Origin: Acidobacteriota bacterium
GTDB lineage: Bacteria; Acidobacteriota; Thermoanaerobaculia; Multivoradales; JBCCEF01
DNA: 64,000 bases
Assembly (NCBI GenBank): GCA_039028635.1
Contig: JBCCHV010000003.1
Location: forward strand, 104,125-168,124
Direction of reading: 5' to 3'
Shown here piece by piece: positions 46,535 through 55,944 of the stretch. The position numbers and the translations under genes are program-made. Position 1 is the stretch's first letter. Each line of letters starts with the position of its first letter. The notes below the pieces were generated by a model. It saw only the letters and a list, made by a program, of their open reading frames with translations. It did not search any database and was not told the DNA's origin.

Positions 46535-48655
46535 ATGGCAACCCGATACCAAAGTATCCGAGCGATCCTCGACCGAGCTGCCGGCGACAGCGACGCCGAC
46601 TACGACGGCAACGGCCGCTTTTGGAACCTACCGTTGACGAAGTTTCTCGAGGTCAGGGTCCATGGGGTCCGCATGATCGCGCCTGCAACCACTCCCTCGT
46701 GCTGCGGTTCCAACGCCCAAGACGGTGGTGACGCACGGGTCAGCCGCGGCGAGGAGTCGGGGCTGGTCCGTGGCCTTCGCGGAGCGACCCCTTTCGACGG
46801 TTCGCGATTCCCACGTCTGCCGTGGGGCGGCCATCCCGTCTCCGAGGACGACATCGATCTGATCTGCAGTTGGATCGACGACGGTTGCCCGGAGGAGGAC
46901 CGCATGGCCTCGCTCTCCCTCGAGGGCGATCTCCAGGTGCTGGATGAGCTCCAGGAGGTAGGGCGCGACCGGGTCGAGGTGGTCGGCGAAGCCGTCTTCG
47001 ACCTACACGCGGCGCCGGAGGAGTACGCCGCACAACGTGGCGGTCTTCAGCAGCGCATGAATATCGACTGCATGAGCCCGTCCCAGGTCGACAAGCTCCG
47101 CACCGCCTTCCGCCGGCTTTACGACCTCAACGATTGGCCCGAGGACAGTCGCAACTACAACAACCTCGCCCAGAAGCACCAGGACCATTGCCAACACGGC
47201 TGGGAGCGATTCTTGCCTTGGCACCGGATCTACCTCTACGAATTCGAACAGGCGCTCCAAGACCAATGCCCGGGCGTCACCCTGCCGTATTGGGACTGGA
47301 CCATGCCCCAGTACAGGCCGAGAAATCCGGAGAAAGGGTGGCGCATTCCCCGAGCGCTCCAAGCCTTCCTCACGGAGGCTTCGATCGACTACCTGGAGAA
47401 CGAGGCCGAACCGGCACTGCCACAGAACGCGGCCAGAACTCTGCGCCGGAACATGCTCGGCGAGCACTTTTACTCCTTGCAGTGTTTCTTCGCGCGTGTC
47501 GCCGAGCTCACCAACGAGCACTACACCGTCGATGAGTACCGCAACCGCTTCATCGACGCGCTACTCGACGCCAACGCCCTTTGGTATCCCCTGCGATATC
47601 CCGGCGAGTACAACAACGGACCGAATCAAGGGTGCGAGCAGGGAACGATCAATCAGATCATCCACTACCACTATCCCAAGCCCGAGGACATCGACGAGAT
47701 CATGAGACTGCGGACCTTCCGCGACTTCGGCGGCGGCGATATCTACAACGATTCCTTCGGCTTCCTCGACCAGAACCCCCACAACACCATGCACATCTGG
47801 ACCGGCGGCATGAATCCGGACTTTCCGGAGTGCCACCCGGCCGCCGGCGAGCGCGTTGCCGGAACCGGTGAGGCACGCGACTTCGACGCCGACCTGAGCG
47901 GCGACCGCAACCAGGGCGTACGGGTCGCCGGCCGCAACTTCCACACGCGAGAGGATTTCTACACCCAGCCGCAGTACGGCGACATGTTCAGCAACCTCAC
48001 CGCCTCCTACGACCCGATCTTCTGGCCGGTACACGCGAACGTCGACCGGCTGTGGCACGCGTGGCAGCAGCAGAATCCACATAGCCTGCCCATCGATCTC
48101 GACTCGGTGATGACCCCGTGGGGCTACACCATCGCCGACACCCTCGACATGTCGCGTTTCGGCTACGAATACGTGCGCTCCAGCTTCCTGCTTCCGGTAG
48201 GTCTGGAGACGCCGGTCAGCCGCTTTGTCTCGCAGCCGATCGAGGTACCAGCCGAGGCACGGTCCTTCAGCAGCGCCGAGATCCGCCTGCATCGCGTCCC
48301 ACAGCTTCCGAGATCGTGCTTCATCCGCGTCTTCTTGAACCGCCCCGGGGCCGATGCCACGACCTCCATCAACGATCCCACCTACGCCGGCTATCTGGCG
48401 ATCTTCGGCCACGGCCCCTGCTACGGTGGCCCCGGCCATTGCGACCCGCCGCCACGGCGCCGGCGCGCGTACGACAGGCGACCGCGCAGCCACAACACTC
48501 CCCGCAACCACCGCATCAACGTCACCGAGACTGCCCGGAAGCTGCTCGAAGAGACTTCGACGCTGACCATCACCTTGGTGGTCATCGGCGCCGACTACCG
48601 CCCCGAAGACGAGCTCCTGCGCCTCGAAGGCGTGTCGTTGGACCTCCTCGACTGA
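46535..48655 (+). CDS. tyrosinase-family copper oxidase with N-terminal cytochrome-like extension
   Basis: 706 residues. The di-copper centre is present: CuA segment [20 protein letters not shown] (about 214-235) followed by LPYWDWT, and CuB segment [13 protein letters not shown] (about 414) with [18 protein letters not shown] (about 493). Tyrosinases oxidise phenols to quinones using oxygen. The first approximately 125 residues are a separate domain with [14 protein letters not shown] and [13 protein letters not shown], recalling C-terminal parts of c-type cytochrome-like domains but without C-x-x-C-H. A C-terminal beta domain (about 560-700) resembles the lid or oxygen-channel domain of larger tyrosinases. 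No signal peptide. It is 12 bp upstream of lodA and surely co-transcribed. Confidence 0.88.
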   Translation: MATRYQSIRAILDRAAGDSDADYDGNGRFWNLPLTKFLEVRVHGVRMIAPATTPSCCGSNAQDGGDARVSRGEESGLVRGLRGATPFDGSRFPRLPWGGHPVSEDDIDLICSWIDDGCPEEDRMASLSLEGDLQVLDELQEVGRDRVEVVGEAVFDLHAAPEEYAAQRGGLQQRMNIDCMSPSQVDKLRTAFRRLYDLNDWPEDSRNYNNLAQKHQDHCQHGWERFLPWHRIYLYEFEQALQDQCPGVTLPYWDWTMPQYRPRNPEKGWRIPRALQAFLTEASIDYLENEAEPALPQNAARTLRRNMLGEHFYSLQCFFARVAELTNEHYTVDEYRNRFIDALLDANALWYPLRYPGEYNNGPNQGCEQGTINQIIHYHYPKPEDIDEIMRLRTFRDFGGGDIYNDSFGFLDQNPHNTMHIWTGGMNPDFPECHPAAGERVAGTGEARDFDADLSGDRNQGVRVAGRNFHTREDFYTQPQYGDMFSNLTASYDPIFWPVHANVDRLWHAWQQQNPHSLPIDLDSVMTPWGYTIADTLDMSRFGYEYVRSSFLLPVGLETPVSRFVSQPIEVPAEARSFSSAEIRLHRVPQLPRSCFIRVFLNRPGADATTSINDPTYAGYLAIFGHGPCYGGPGHCDPPPRRRRAYDRRPRSHNTPRNHRINVTETARKLLEETSTLTITLVVIGADYRPEDELLRLEGVSLDLLD

Positions 48656-48667
48656 TCAGGAGACAGC

Positions 48668-51313
48668 ATGTCTACGACGACTTACAAGATTCATCCGGCC
48701 ATCGGTATCGCCCGCCTCGGCAACAGCACCGACGACGACGGATTCTGCATCTCGCCGGAGAAGCCGGCAGCCATGCCGATCGCCTGCGACGCCCAGGGTA
48801 ATCCGCAGCGTTCCCCGGACGGCGAAGAAGAGCTGACGATCGAAAAATTCAAGGATGATCAAGGTCGCATCCTTCGCCAAGCGGCCCGTTTTCAGATCTG
48901 GGCCTACGACGACGACCACCCCGAGGGCCGTCGGCTAGAGATCGGCGATCCGATCTCCGGCGGCGGCAACCAGGGCGTCTTGCAGAACATTCAGTGGCGT
49001 GTCTACCTCGCCAACAAGAAAGCCTCGTGGTACGAGTTCGAGCAACTGGAGGGCGAGCACGGGTACGCATCGGATCATCCGCGGCGCAACGCCGACATCG
49101 TCGAAAGCAACGCCCGGCAGCGACTGATCATCGATCCCGGGCCCCGCATCGTCGACTGCCTCGAACGACGCTCGGCGCGATTCGATCGCGACGGCGGAAG
49201 CGTCTACGCCCCGACCTTCCCGCCCGAGCTCAAACCCTGCAACATCGACACCCTGGGTGAGCTCAAAACCGACGACCGCGGTCGCCTGCTGGTTCTCGGT
49301 GGCCACGGTCGCTCGGGCTCGTTCAACTTCGACGAGTTCGGCCAGCCGCGCATCGACACCTACGCCAACAACGACGGTTGGTTCGACGACACGTCAGATG
49401 GGCCGGTGATGGCGCGCCTGGTGATGTTCTCCGAGGACGTGCAACAGGTGCGGTTCATCGACGTCGAATACCCGGCCTGGGCGATCGTCGGTTACCCCGC
49501 CTACGTCCCCCAGATCCTCGACATGGTCACCATGGACGAGCTGTTGTACGACAACGCCGTGCGGCAGTTCGCCTACCGCACGGACCTCTACGGCAAACCC
49601 GGCACCTTTGATAATCCGCAGCGCATCGACCCCCGTGACACCGGCGCCCTGATCCACTGGCGGGCGGGTCGTCTGGGGTGGAACGAGGAATACAAACCGT
49701 GGTTCTACCGCGACATCTGGCCGATTCTCTTCCGGCCGGACGAGTTCACCTATCTGACCAGCGTCCTGGCGCTGTCGAACTATCCCCACAACCAGTCGCA
49801 GCGGGGCAATTTCGACCCCTGCAAATTGGGCGTGCCACCATGGATCGACCGCGAGAAGCTGGCCGCATGTGAGGAGGCCTGCAAACAGCGCATCCGTTCC
49901 GGCGACCTTTTCGTGGAGACCGTCAAGCCGATCCTGCAGCAGCTAGGGAAGCAGGGCGACGGCGCGCCACCGGGCGCCGCCAGCGCCCTGGCCGACCCGG
50001 CTCTCGGTGACGGAGAGCTCTGGAACGAGCTCAAGGAAGGATTGTCGACCTTCGCTCATGATCTAGAGGAACGAGAGCTGGTCCGGAAGGACAGCGACCT
50101 CGAGAGCTACGTCGCTGCCTGGCGGGCAGCACCGGCGGCCTCGTCGTCCCTGCCTCCATCCCAAGACACGCTCGAGACTTGGATCCTCGACCGCTTTCGC
50201 CGTCGCGTGGCCGACGAGGAGGCCTGTGAACGGATCGAGGGAGCACTTCGCGACCAGGTGCGGCGCTATTTCAGCGGTGATTTGTTTCGGCGCTGCCGGG
50301 AGCAGTGTCGCCAGGCCGCGACCCACGACCCCTTCCGCGACGACCGCTTGTTCCTCTTCGACCTCCTGCGCCAACCCGGGGAAGAGAATCGCTTCCGGGT
50401 CGGCAGCAAAGCGACCAGCCGCATCCACGGACTGCCGTTGATGCCCCTCCTAGCCGGCGACAATCCACTGACCAACACCCTGCCGTCGAAGTTCTTTCGG
50501 CTGACCGACTTCCAGTACTATCTGCTCCGCCAATGGGCCCTCGGCCGCTTCCACAACGAGGACCAGGAAGGCTGGCCCCGACCCGACCCATGGCGACCCT
50601 ATGACGGCTGGGTCAATCGCACCGGGCGCGACCTGGACCAGGGAGTGCTGTCGAACCTCCTGGGCGGATCCTTCTGTCCGGGTGCCGAGGCCGGCTGGAT
50701 TCTGCGCAATACGTCCATCTACCTCGAGCCCTACCGCATCAAGGCCGATCCCGCCTTCTACGCCTTTCGTCAAACCGCAGCCCAAGCCAACAACTGGCGC
50801 GGCCAGGTTCCCGACGTCAACTATGCGTCCTACACCGATAACGATCTCAGCCAAGACGACAACTTCGACGTCGGCCTTCAGCCCGGGGACGTGACCAAGC
50901 ACATGGCGGTGCCTTGGCAGTCGGACTTCAACGAATGCACCACCCAGCCGATCAACATCACCTACGAGGAGTGGAACGAACTCTACCCGCAAAGCGAAGG
51001 GGATACGTTGATGCGGCGCGAGGAGCGGAGCTGGGAAACACTTTGGTGGCCCGGCCATCGGCCGCTCCAGGCTTGGGAGGTGGCAGGATTCGAAAATGGC
51101 AAGCCCACGGGGTATCGCTGGCTCGATTGGAGCCCCGGTCTGCCCGGCACCAACGCCGGAGACCTCAAAATGGTCACCGAATGGTGGCGACTGGGTTTCA
51201 TCCGCGAGAACCCGTATCTCGAGGGAGAGTATGAGCCGACCGAGATGCCCCCGGACCAGAAGTACATCAGCGTCGAACGGACCGAGGGGCGGAAGGACGA
51301 CGGCGACTGTTGA
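48668..51313 (+). CDS. lodA: LodA/GoxA-family CTQ-dependent amino-acid oxidase
   Basis: 881-residue quinoprotein-type oxidase. It opens with the family hallmark YKIHPAIGIARLGNSTDDDG. Known members (L-lysine epsilon-oxidase, glycine oxidase) release H2O2 and use a cysteine tryptophylquinone formed from one Cys and one Trp of the protein. Candidates here are Cys670 in GGSFCPGAEAGW and Trp750 in MAVPWQSDFNECTTQPIN, by pattern only. The middle (about 400-570) contains an extra Cys-bearing helical segment (EKLAACEEACKQRIRSG, CRQAATHDPF). No export signal. The substrate cannot be told. The LodB-like flavoprotein needed for maturation is in the same island. Confidence 0.87.
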   Translation: MSTTTYKIHPAIGIARLGNSTDDDGFCISPEKPAAMPIACDAQGNPQRSPDGEEELTIEKFKDDQGRILRQAARFQIWAYDDDHPEGRRLEIGDPISGGGNQGVLQNIQWRVYLANKKASWYEFEQLEGEHGYASDHPRRNADIVESNARQRLIIDPGPRIVDCLERRSARFDRDGGSVYAPTFPPELKPCNIDTLGELKTDDRGRLLVLGGHGRSGSFNFDEFGQPRIDTYANNDGWFDDTSDGPVMARLVMFSEDVQQVRFIDVEYPAWAIVGYPAYVPQILDMVTMDELLYDNAVRQFAYRTDLYGKPGTFDNPQRIDPRDTGALIHWRAGRLGWNEEYKPWFYRDIWPILFRPDEFTYLTSVLALSNYPHNQSQRGNFDPCKLGVPPWIDREKLAACEEACKQRIRSGDLFVETVKPILQQLGKQGDGAPPGAASALADPALGDGELWNELKEGLSTFAHDLEERELVRKDSDLESYVAAWRAAPAASSSLPPSQDTLETWILDRFRRRVADEEACERIEGALRDQVRRYFSGDLFRRCREQCRQAATHDPFRDDRLFLFDLLRQPGEENRFRVGSKATSRIHGLPLMPLLAGDNPLTNTLPSKFFRLTDFQYYLLRQWALGRFHNEDQEGWPRPDPWRPYDGWVNRTGRDLDQGVLSNLLGGSFCPGAEAGWILRNTSIYLEPYRIKADPAFYAFRQTAAQANNWRGQVPDVNYASYTDNDLSQDDNFDVGLQPGDVTKHMAVPWQSDFNECTTQPINITYEEWNELYPQSEGDTLMRREERSWETLWWPGHRPLQAWEVAGFENGKPTGYRWLDWSPGLPGTNAGDLKMVTEWWRLGFIRENPYLEGEYEPTEMPPDQKYISVERTEGRKDDGDC

Positions 51314-51493
51314 GCGGACAGGCTGGAAATCCAGCGTTGGTCGCGACACTCCGTGAGTACGAAGACCGCCTGGGCGCGGAAACCTCGAGATCGACGAGCG
51401 TCTGCCTCTCGCCAAGACCTTCTGTGGCGATTGCTGCTTCGACGAGCAGCCAACCAGCGGGGCTAGTGGCCCGGCTCAGCCGGCCGGCCAAGC

Positions 51494-53008
51494 TCACTCC
51501 ACGACGACCGGCTTCTGGCGATACTGCAGCGCTTCGGCGACGTGGGCCGAGGCGATGCGCTCCGCCGCCGCCAGGTCCGCCAGAGTGCGCGCCACCTTGA
51601 GCACCCGGTGGACCGACCGCGCCGACAGCCCGAGGCGCTCGAAGGCGCCATCGAGAAGCCGCCGAGGCGATCGGTCGAGGGCGCAGTGCAGGGCCACCTC
51701 CGCGCTGCCCAGGGCGGCGTTCGAAACTCCGTCACCTTGGCGGTGACGCTGCCGCTCCCGGGCCGCGAGCACTCGCTCGGCCACCACCGCGGAGGATTCA
51801 CCGGGCGGCTCCCTGAGCTCGCCGAGGCTCACCGCCGGCACCTCCACATGGAGATCGATACGGTCGAGCAACGGCCCCGAAAGACGACAGCGATAGCTCT
51901 CGACGCGCGTCGGCGGACAGCGACAGGCGGGACCGCGGAGCGAGCCGTAGTGCCCGCAAGGGCAAGGGTTACAGGCGCCGACGAGACTGAAGCGGGAAGG
52001 AAAGGTGAGGCGCGCCCGGCTGCGCACGACGGTGACGCGACCGTCTTCGAGGGGCTGGCGCAAGGATTCGAGCACATCGCGCCGAAACTCCGGCATCTCG
52101 TCCAGAAAGAGCACGCCGTGGTGCGCCAGGCTGACCTCCCCCGGCCGCGGCACGCTGCCGCCGCCGATCAGTCCGGCGGCGCTGGTGCTGGCGTGCGGAC
52201 TGCGGAAAGGCCGGCACCGCATCAGGCCCTCGGGGCAGTCTTCGCCCACCAGTGAGTGGATCTTGGTGACCTCGAGGGCCTCCGCCGTGGTGAGGGGTGG
52301 CAGGAGACCGGGCAGGCGCCGCGCCAGCATGGTCTTGCCACTGCCTGGCGGTCCACCGAAGAGCAGATTGTGGCTTCCCGCCGCGGCGACTTCGAGGGCG
52401 CGCTTGCCGAGGAGCTGGCCGCGCACCTCGGAGAGGTCCGTCGAGTCTCGGGTCTCCCCCACGGCCGCGCTGGCGGCGGTCACCGGCTCCCGCCGCTCGA
52501 GGGCTAGCAGGTGCTGGACCGCCTCCCCGAGACTGTCGACGGCCACCACCGGCAGCGCCTCGAGAGCTGCCGCCTGACAAGCCGACGCCGTCGGCAGCAG
52601 GACTTCGTCGACCTCGAGGGAGCGAGCGCACTCGGCCAGGGCCAGCCCCCCGCGCACCGACCGTAGGCTGCCGTCGAGGCCGAGCTCCCCGCACACCAGG
52701 CGCCGATCGAGGGCCGTCTGCGGCAAATGGCCGTGGGCCGACAGCAGCGCCAGGGCGATGGCGAGATCGAGGTGACTGCCCTCCTTGCGCAGATCCGCCG
52801 GCGCCAGGTTGACCACCACCACCCGCGGCGGCAGCTCGAAGCCACAGTTTTTGATCGCCGCCCGCACCCGCTCCCGGCTCTCCCGCACGGCGGCATCGGG
52901 CAAGCCGACGAGCTGCATCTGCGGCAGGCCGTTGCGCACGTCGACTTCGACCTGCACGGCGCGGGCATCGATTCCCCAGGGGGTGGCGGCGGTGGCGCGG
53001 GACATCAT
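51494..53008 (-). CDS. comM: ComM/YifB-family Mg-chelatase-like AAA+ ATPase
   Basis: 504-residue intact ComM, a hexameric helicase that promotes branch migration during natural transformation. N-terminal Lon-like domain with LPQMQLVGLPDAAVRESRER, Walker A GGPPGSGKTMLARRLPGLLP, Walker B GVLFLDEMPEF, zinc-binding cysteines in GACNPCPCGHYG and ACRCPPTR, and the C-terminal Mg-chelatase helical domain ending ALQYRQKPVVVE. The start is uncertain: tandem ATGs at 53008/53005 or a TTG at 53026, none with a good ribosome site. Partial copies of its two ends lie at 44626-44740 and 60551-60658, in the same orientation. Confidence 0.93.
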   Translation of the reverse strand: MMSRATAATPWGIDARAVQVEVDVRNGLPQMQLVGLPDAAVRESRERVRAAIKNCGFELPPRVVVVNLAPADLRKEGSHLDLAIALALLSAHGHLPQTALDRRLVCGELGLDGSLRSVRGGLALAECARSLEVDEVLLPTASACQAAALEALPVVAVDSLGEAVQHLLALERREPVTAASAAVGETRDSTDLSEVRGQLLGKRALEVAAAGSHNLLFGGPPGSGKTMLARRLPGLLPPLTTAEALEVTKIHSLVGEDCPEGLMRCRPFRSPHASTSAAGLIGGGSVPRPGEVSLAHHGVLFLDEMPEFRRDVLESLRQPLEDGRVTVVRSRARLTFPSRFSLVGACNPCPCGHYGSLRGPACRCPPTRVESYRCRLSGPLLDRIDLHVEVPAVSLGELREPPGESSAVVAERVLAARERQRHRQGDGVSNAALGSAEVALHCALDRSPRRLLDGAFERLGLSARSVHRVLKVARTLADLAAAERIASAHVAEALQYRQKPVVVE

Positions 53009-53142
53009 CACTCGGGAGGACGCCAAACACCGCCCAGATCCTTGCGAGGCGCGCTGCTTTCGCGCACTGTCGCGTTCCCTGGACTCGGCGACCGCTGCAA
53101 GAACGACCCGCCGCGCCGCCTGCGGCGGGCTCGGATTGGCGG

Positions 53143-54165
53143 TCAGGGCGAAGCAAACACCGTCTTCAGCCCTCGGCTGGCGACCATTGGCTGTACGGAC
53201 CCGTGGGTCTCTCCCGGAAACACATGCAAGGTCAAGTCGAGCCCAGGGTAGTTCCGACCCGCGAGCGTCGCGACGAAGGGCTCGATCGCCTCGACCATCT
53301 GCGCCGCACCGTCGATCGCTTTCTGAAAATCCAATACAGGGCGCCTGACTGCCTCCGGTAGCTTTGCAAGCTGCTCTCGCTCATGCTCGTCCGTCTCGTG
53401 GCCTCCGGCGCCGATGAAGACGCGAGCGTGCAGGTTCTCGTGCGCCGCGGCGTACTGCTTCTCGAGCTCGAAAATGACTCTCTTGTCCCACCAGAGGGAT
53501 GGACTTCCGATCACATAACGTTGGAAGGTATCGGGCGCTTCGAGAAGGGCATAGGTCGCGAATAGACCGCCGAAAGATGCACCGAAGATTGTCGCGTCGT
53601 CCGGGTTTGCCGGGTAGCTCGCCTCCACGAAGGGCTTGAGCTCCTCGCGAATGAAGCGGAGGAAGGACGCTGCCTCGCCGGAGGTGCCGTCGCTGCCGCC
53701 CCAACGGCGCGCGAACTTCGTGAAGACCGGATCAGGTGTCGGCGTGTAGTCGCGGGTCCGTCGAACGCTGTTCTCTCGGAATCCGCCGGGGTAGCCAATA
53801 CCGACGATGAGGACCGGTGGCATTTCGAAGCCGCTTTGCAAGGACAACACGATCTGCTGGACGAGTGGGAAAGACATCTCGGCATCGAGCAGGTAAAGCA
53901 CCGGGAACTTGCCATCGTCCGCTACGGGTGGTCGGAATGGCCGGGCTACGAATAGCTTGAGGTCTTGCCCCACGATCTTCGAGCGCAAGAGGCGGACCTC
54001 GGTGTTCTCGAGAGTCACTGGCTGCCGGTCTGGCGAGCCCTGGACGACGGCCGCTGGCTGCGACGCGGTGGGGGGCGCGGCCGGCTTGGGCTCGTCCTGC
54101 GAGAAGGCGACCGCGGCCGGCCACCACAGGAGCGCGATCAAGATGAGTTGTCGGTGGTTGATCAT
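53143..54165 (-). CDS. secreted esterase-D/enterochelin-esterase-like alpha/beta hydrolase
   Basis: 340 residues with a signal peptide (MINHRQLILIALLWWPAAVA, cleaved near 22) and a Pro/Ala-rich linker. Putative esterase domain: FPVLYLLDAEMSFPLVQQIV, the nucleophile elbow ATIFGASFGGLFATYALLE (Ser in G-A-S-F-G), SPSLWWDKRVIFE and the catalytic His in FPGETHGSVQP. The family includes Fes/IroE siderophore esterases and other exported esterases. It is divergent from the CadC-like regulator at 54399, which may control it. It lies in the segment bounded by the two copies of the comM 5' end. Confidence 0.85.
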   Translation of the reverse strand: MINHRQLILIALLWWPAAVAFSQDEPKPAAPPTASQPAAVVQGSPDRQPVTLENTEVRLLRSKIVGQDLKLFVARPFRPPVADDGKFPVLYLLDAEMSFPLVQQIVLSLQSGFEMPPVLIVGIGYPGGFRENSVRRTRDYTPTPDPVFTKFARRWGGSDGTSGEAASFLRFIREELKPFVEASYPANPDDATIFGASFGGLFATYALLEAPDTFQRYVIGSPSLWWDKRVIFELEKQYAAAHENLHARVFIGAGGHETDEHEREQLAKLPEAVRRPVLDFQKAIDGAAQMVEAIEPFVATLAGRNYPGLDLTLHVFPGETHGSVQPMVASRGLKTVFASP

Positions 54166-54398
54166 GATTTTCTCTCCTCTTCAGTCATCGGTTCTCTTTG
54201 CTGCATGGTCCGTCGCTTGGCCTTTTGACGGGTTCCTTTCCGTGTTCGCCAGTCGGTCTATCCGAACTGACAGGACCTCTTACGCGGCCCCTGAGGAGAG
54301 CTCCCTTTGCGAACCCTGAACGAACTCTGATGATCCGTTTCGGCCTGCCAGAACAGGCCGGACCCCAACTCCCACGCGTCTTTCGCGTAACCAACCTC

Positions 54399-55829
54399 AT
54401 GACCGACACCGTCTCTCGCCGCGTGCGGTTCGACAACTACGAGTTGGATCTCGATACCGCCGAGCTCTGGAGCGCGGGCCTACCGGTCGACCTGCCGCCG
54501 CAACCCTCGCGCGTGCTCGCGCTGCTGGTCGACCACGCGGCCGTCCTGGTAACGCGCGACGTCCTGAGAGAGCGAATCTGGGGCACGGCTGCCGTCGAAT
54601 GGGAGACGGGCCTCCATCAAGCGATCAGCCGGATTCGCACGACCTTGGGCGACTCGGCCGCCGAGCCGCGGTTCATCGAGACCGTCCCACGCCGTGGCTA
54701 TCGCTTCATCGGCCGCCTGCGATCCGACGAGCACCAGACTCCAGCGGCTGGCGCTCTTCCACCGGTCGATGTTCGGAACACCGGCCGTTCAACCCAGATC
54801 ATCTACAGCGGGATCGCCTTCGTGCTCGCCGGAGTAACGGCCTTGGTCCTCTCGATTCCGACCGCGTTGCAGCAACACGGCGACGGCACGGCACCATCGG
54901 ACGCCTTGGCCCCATTCTCAACCGACCCCCACGACGCCGAAGCGAACCGGCTCTACGAGGAAGCGTCGCACCTGGTCCGTCAGCGGGACTTCGAGGCCGC
55001 CATCGAGCGCTTCGAACGGGCGACCGCGCGCGCCCCCGGTTGGGCTGAGCCTTGGAGCGCCCGTGCCGAGACCGAGCTCGCTCGCCCGGCCGTGGGCCGC
55101 GTTGAACGGGCTCGGCTCGCACTCGAGGGCGCGCTCGCTCGCGATGCGGACAATGCACGGGCCTGGCGGCAGCTGGCCCAGCTCCGGCTGTGGGAAGAAT
55201 GGGACTGGCTGGGTGGCCAACAGGCCCTCGAGCGGGCTGCGGCGTTGGAACCGAAGAGCGCCAATCTTTGGCAGTTGCGAGCGGCCATGGAGATCGTTCA
55301 CGGCCGGTTCGACAAAGCAGTTGCAGCGGCGCGACGAGCGGTCGCGCTCGATCCGATCTCGACAGGTCTGCGCGCAGATCTCGGGTGGACGCTTTACTAC
55401 GCCGGCGACATCGCAGGCGCGACCTCCGAGTGCCGGCGTAGCCTCGAGCTGGATCCCGCCAATCCATCGGCGTTCCAATGTCTCGTTCAGGCGCTACTGG
55501 TCGAAGGACGGAACGACGAGCTCGTGACCCTGGTCGCGGAGCGAGCCATCTCGCCAACGTCGTCACGGTCCGGAGAATCGATGGTCGAGGACTACTTCCG
55601 CCGCCACCTCGCGTACCTCGATGCCGAGCCTGGCTGCGGGACCACAGCCGCGGCAGAAGCCTTGGCAAAACTCTCGCTCGGGGATACGGAAGGCGCCCTC
55701 GATGCGCTGGCCGACGGCGCCCGCGAAGGCCGAGGCTGGGCACTTCCTTTCGCCATCGTCGATCCCTTGTTCTCTGCCCATCGCGAGGACGCGAGGTTCA
55801 TCGAGGCGGAGCGCGCGCTGGGACTGTAG
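54399..55829 (+). CDS. CadC/ToxR-like membrane transcription regulator with TPR domain
   Basis: 476 residues (start at ATG 54399; the frame is open further upstream). OmpR-type winged helix at the N-terminus: VRFDNYELDLDTAELWSAGL, then HAAVLVTRDVLRERIW and the recognition/wing part ETVPRRGYRFIGRLR to about 108. One TM helix (STQIIYSGIAFVLAGVTALV, about 128-150), then extracytoplasmic TPR-like repeats (AIERFERATARAPGWAEPWS and similar) to the end. This one-component layout lets an outside signal act on DNA binding. The divergent esterase gene is the likely target. Confidence 0.82.
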   Translation: MTDTVSRRVRFDNYELDLDTAELWSAGLPVDLPPQPSRVLALLVDHAAVLVTRDVLRERIWGTAAVEWETGLHQAISRIRTTLGDSAAEPRFIETVPRRGYRFIGRLRSDEHQTPAAGALPPVDVRNTGRSTQIIYSGIAFVLAGVTALVLSIPTALQQHGDGTAPSDALAPFSTDPHDAEANRLYEEASHLVRQRDFEAAIERFERATARAPGWAEPWSARAETELARPAVGRVERARLALEGALARDADNARAWRQLAQLRLWEEWDWLGGQQALERAAALEPKSANLWQLRAAMEIVHGRFDKAVAAARRAVALDPISTGLRADLGWTLYYAGDIAGATSECRRSLELDPANPSAFQCLVQALLVEGRNDELVTLVAERAISPTSSRSGESMVEDYFRRHLAYLDAEPGCGTTAAAEALAKLSLGDTEGALDALADGAREGRGWALPFAIVDPLFSAHREDARFIEAERALGL

Positions 55830-55944
55830 GCCAACATCATTGAGCACCTCGCAAACCGGAGCTGCTTCTCACAACCCGGGCTCGACGCTGTGGCCTTGGA
55901 TTCCAGACCGTAGAAGCCCTCCGCCTCGCTCGAACAGTCACACT

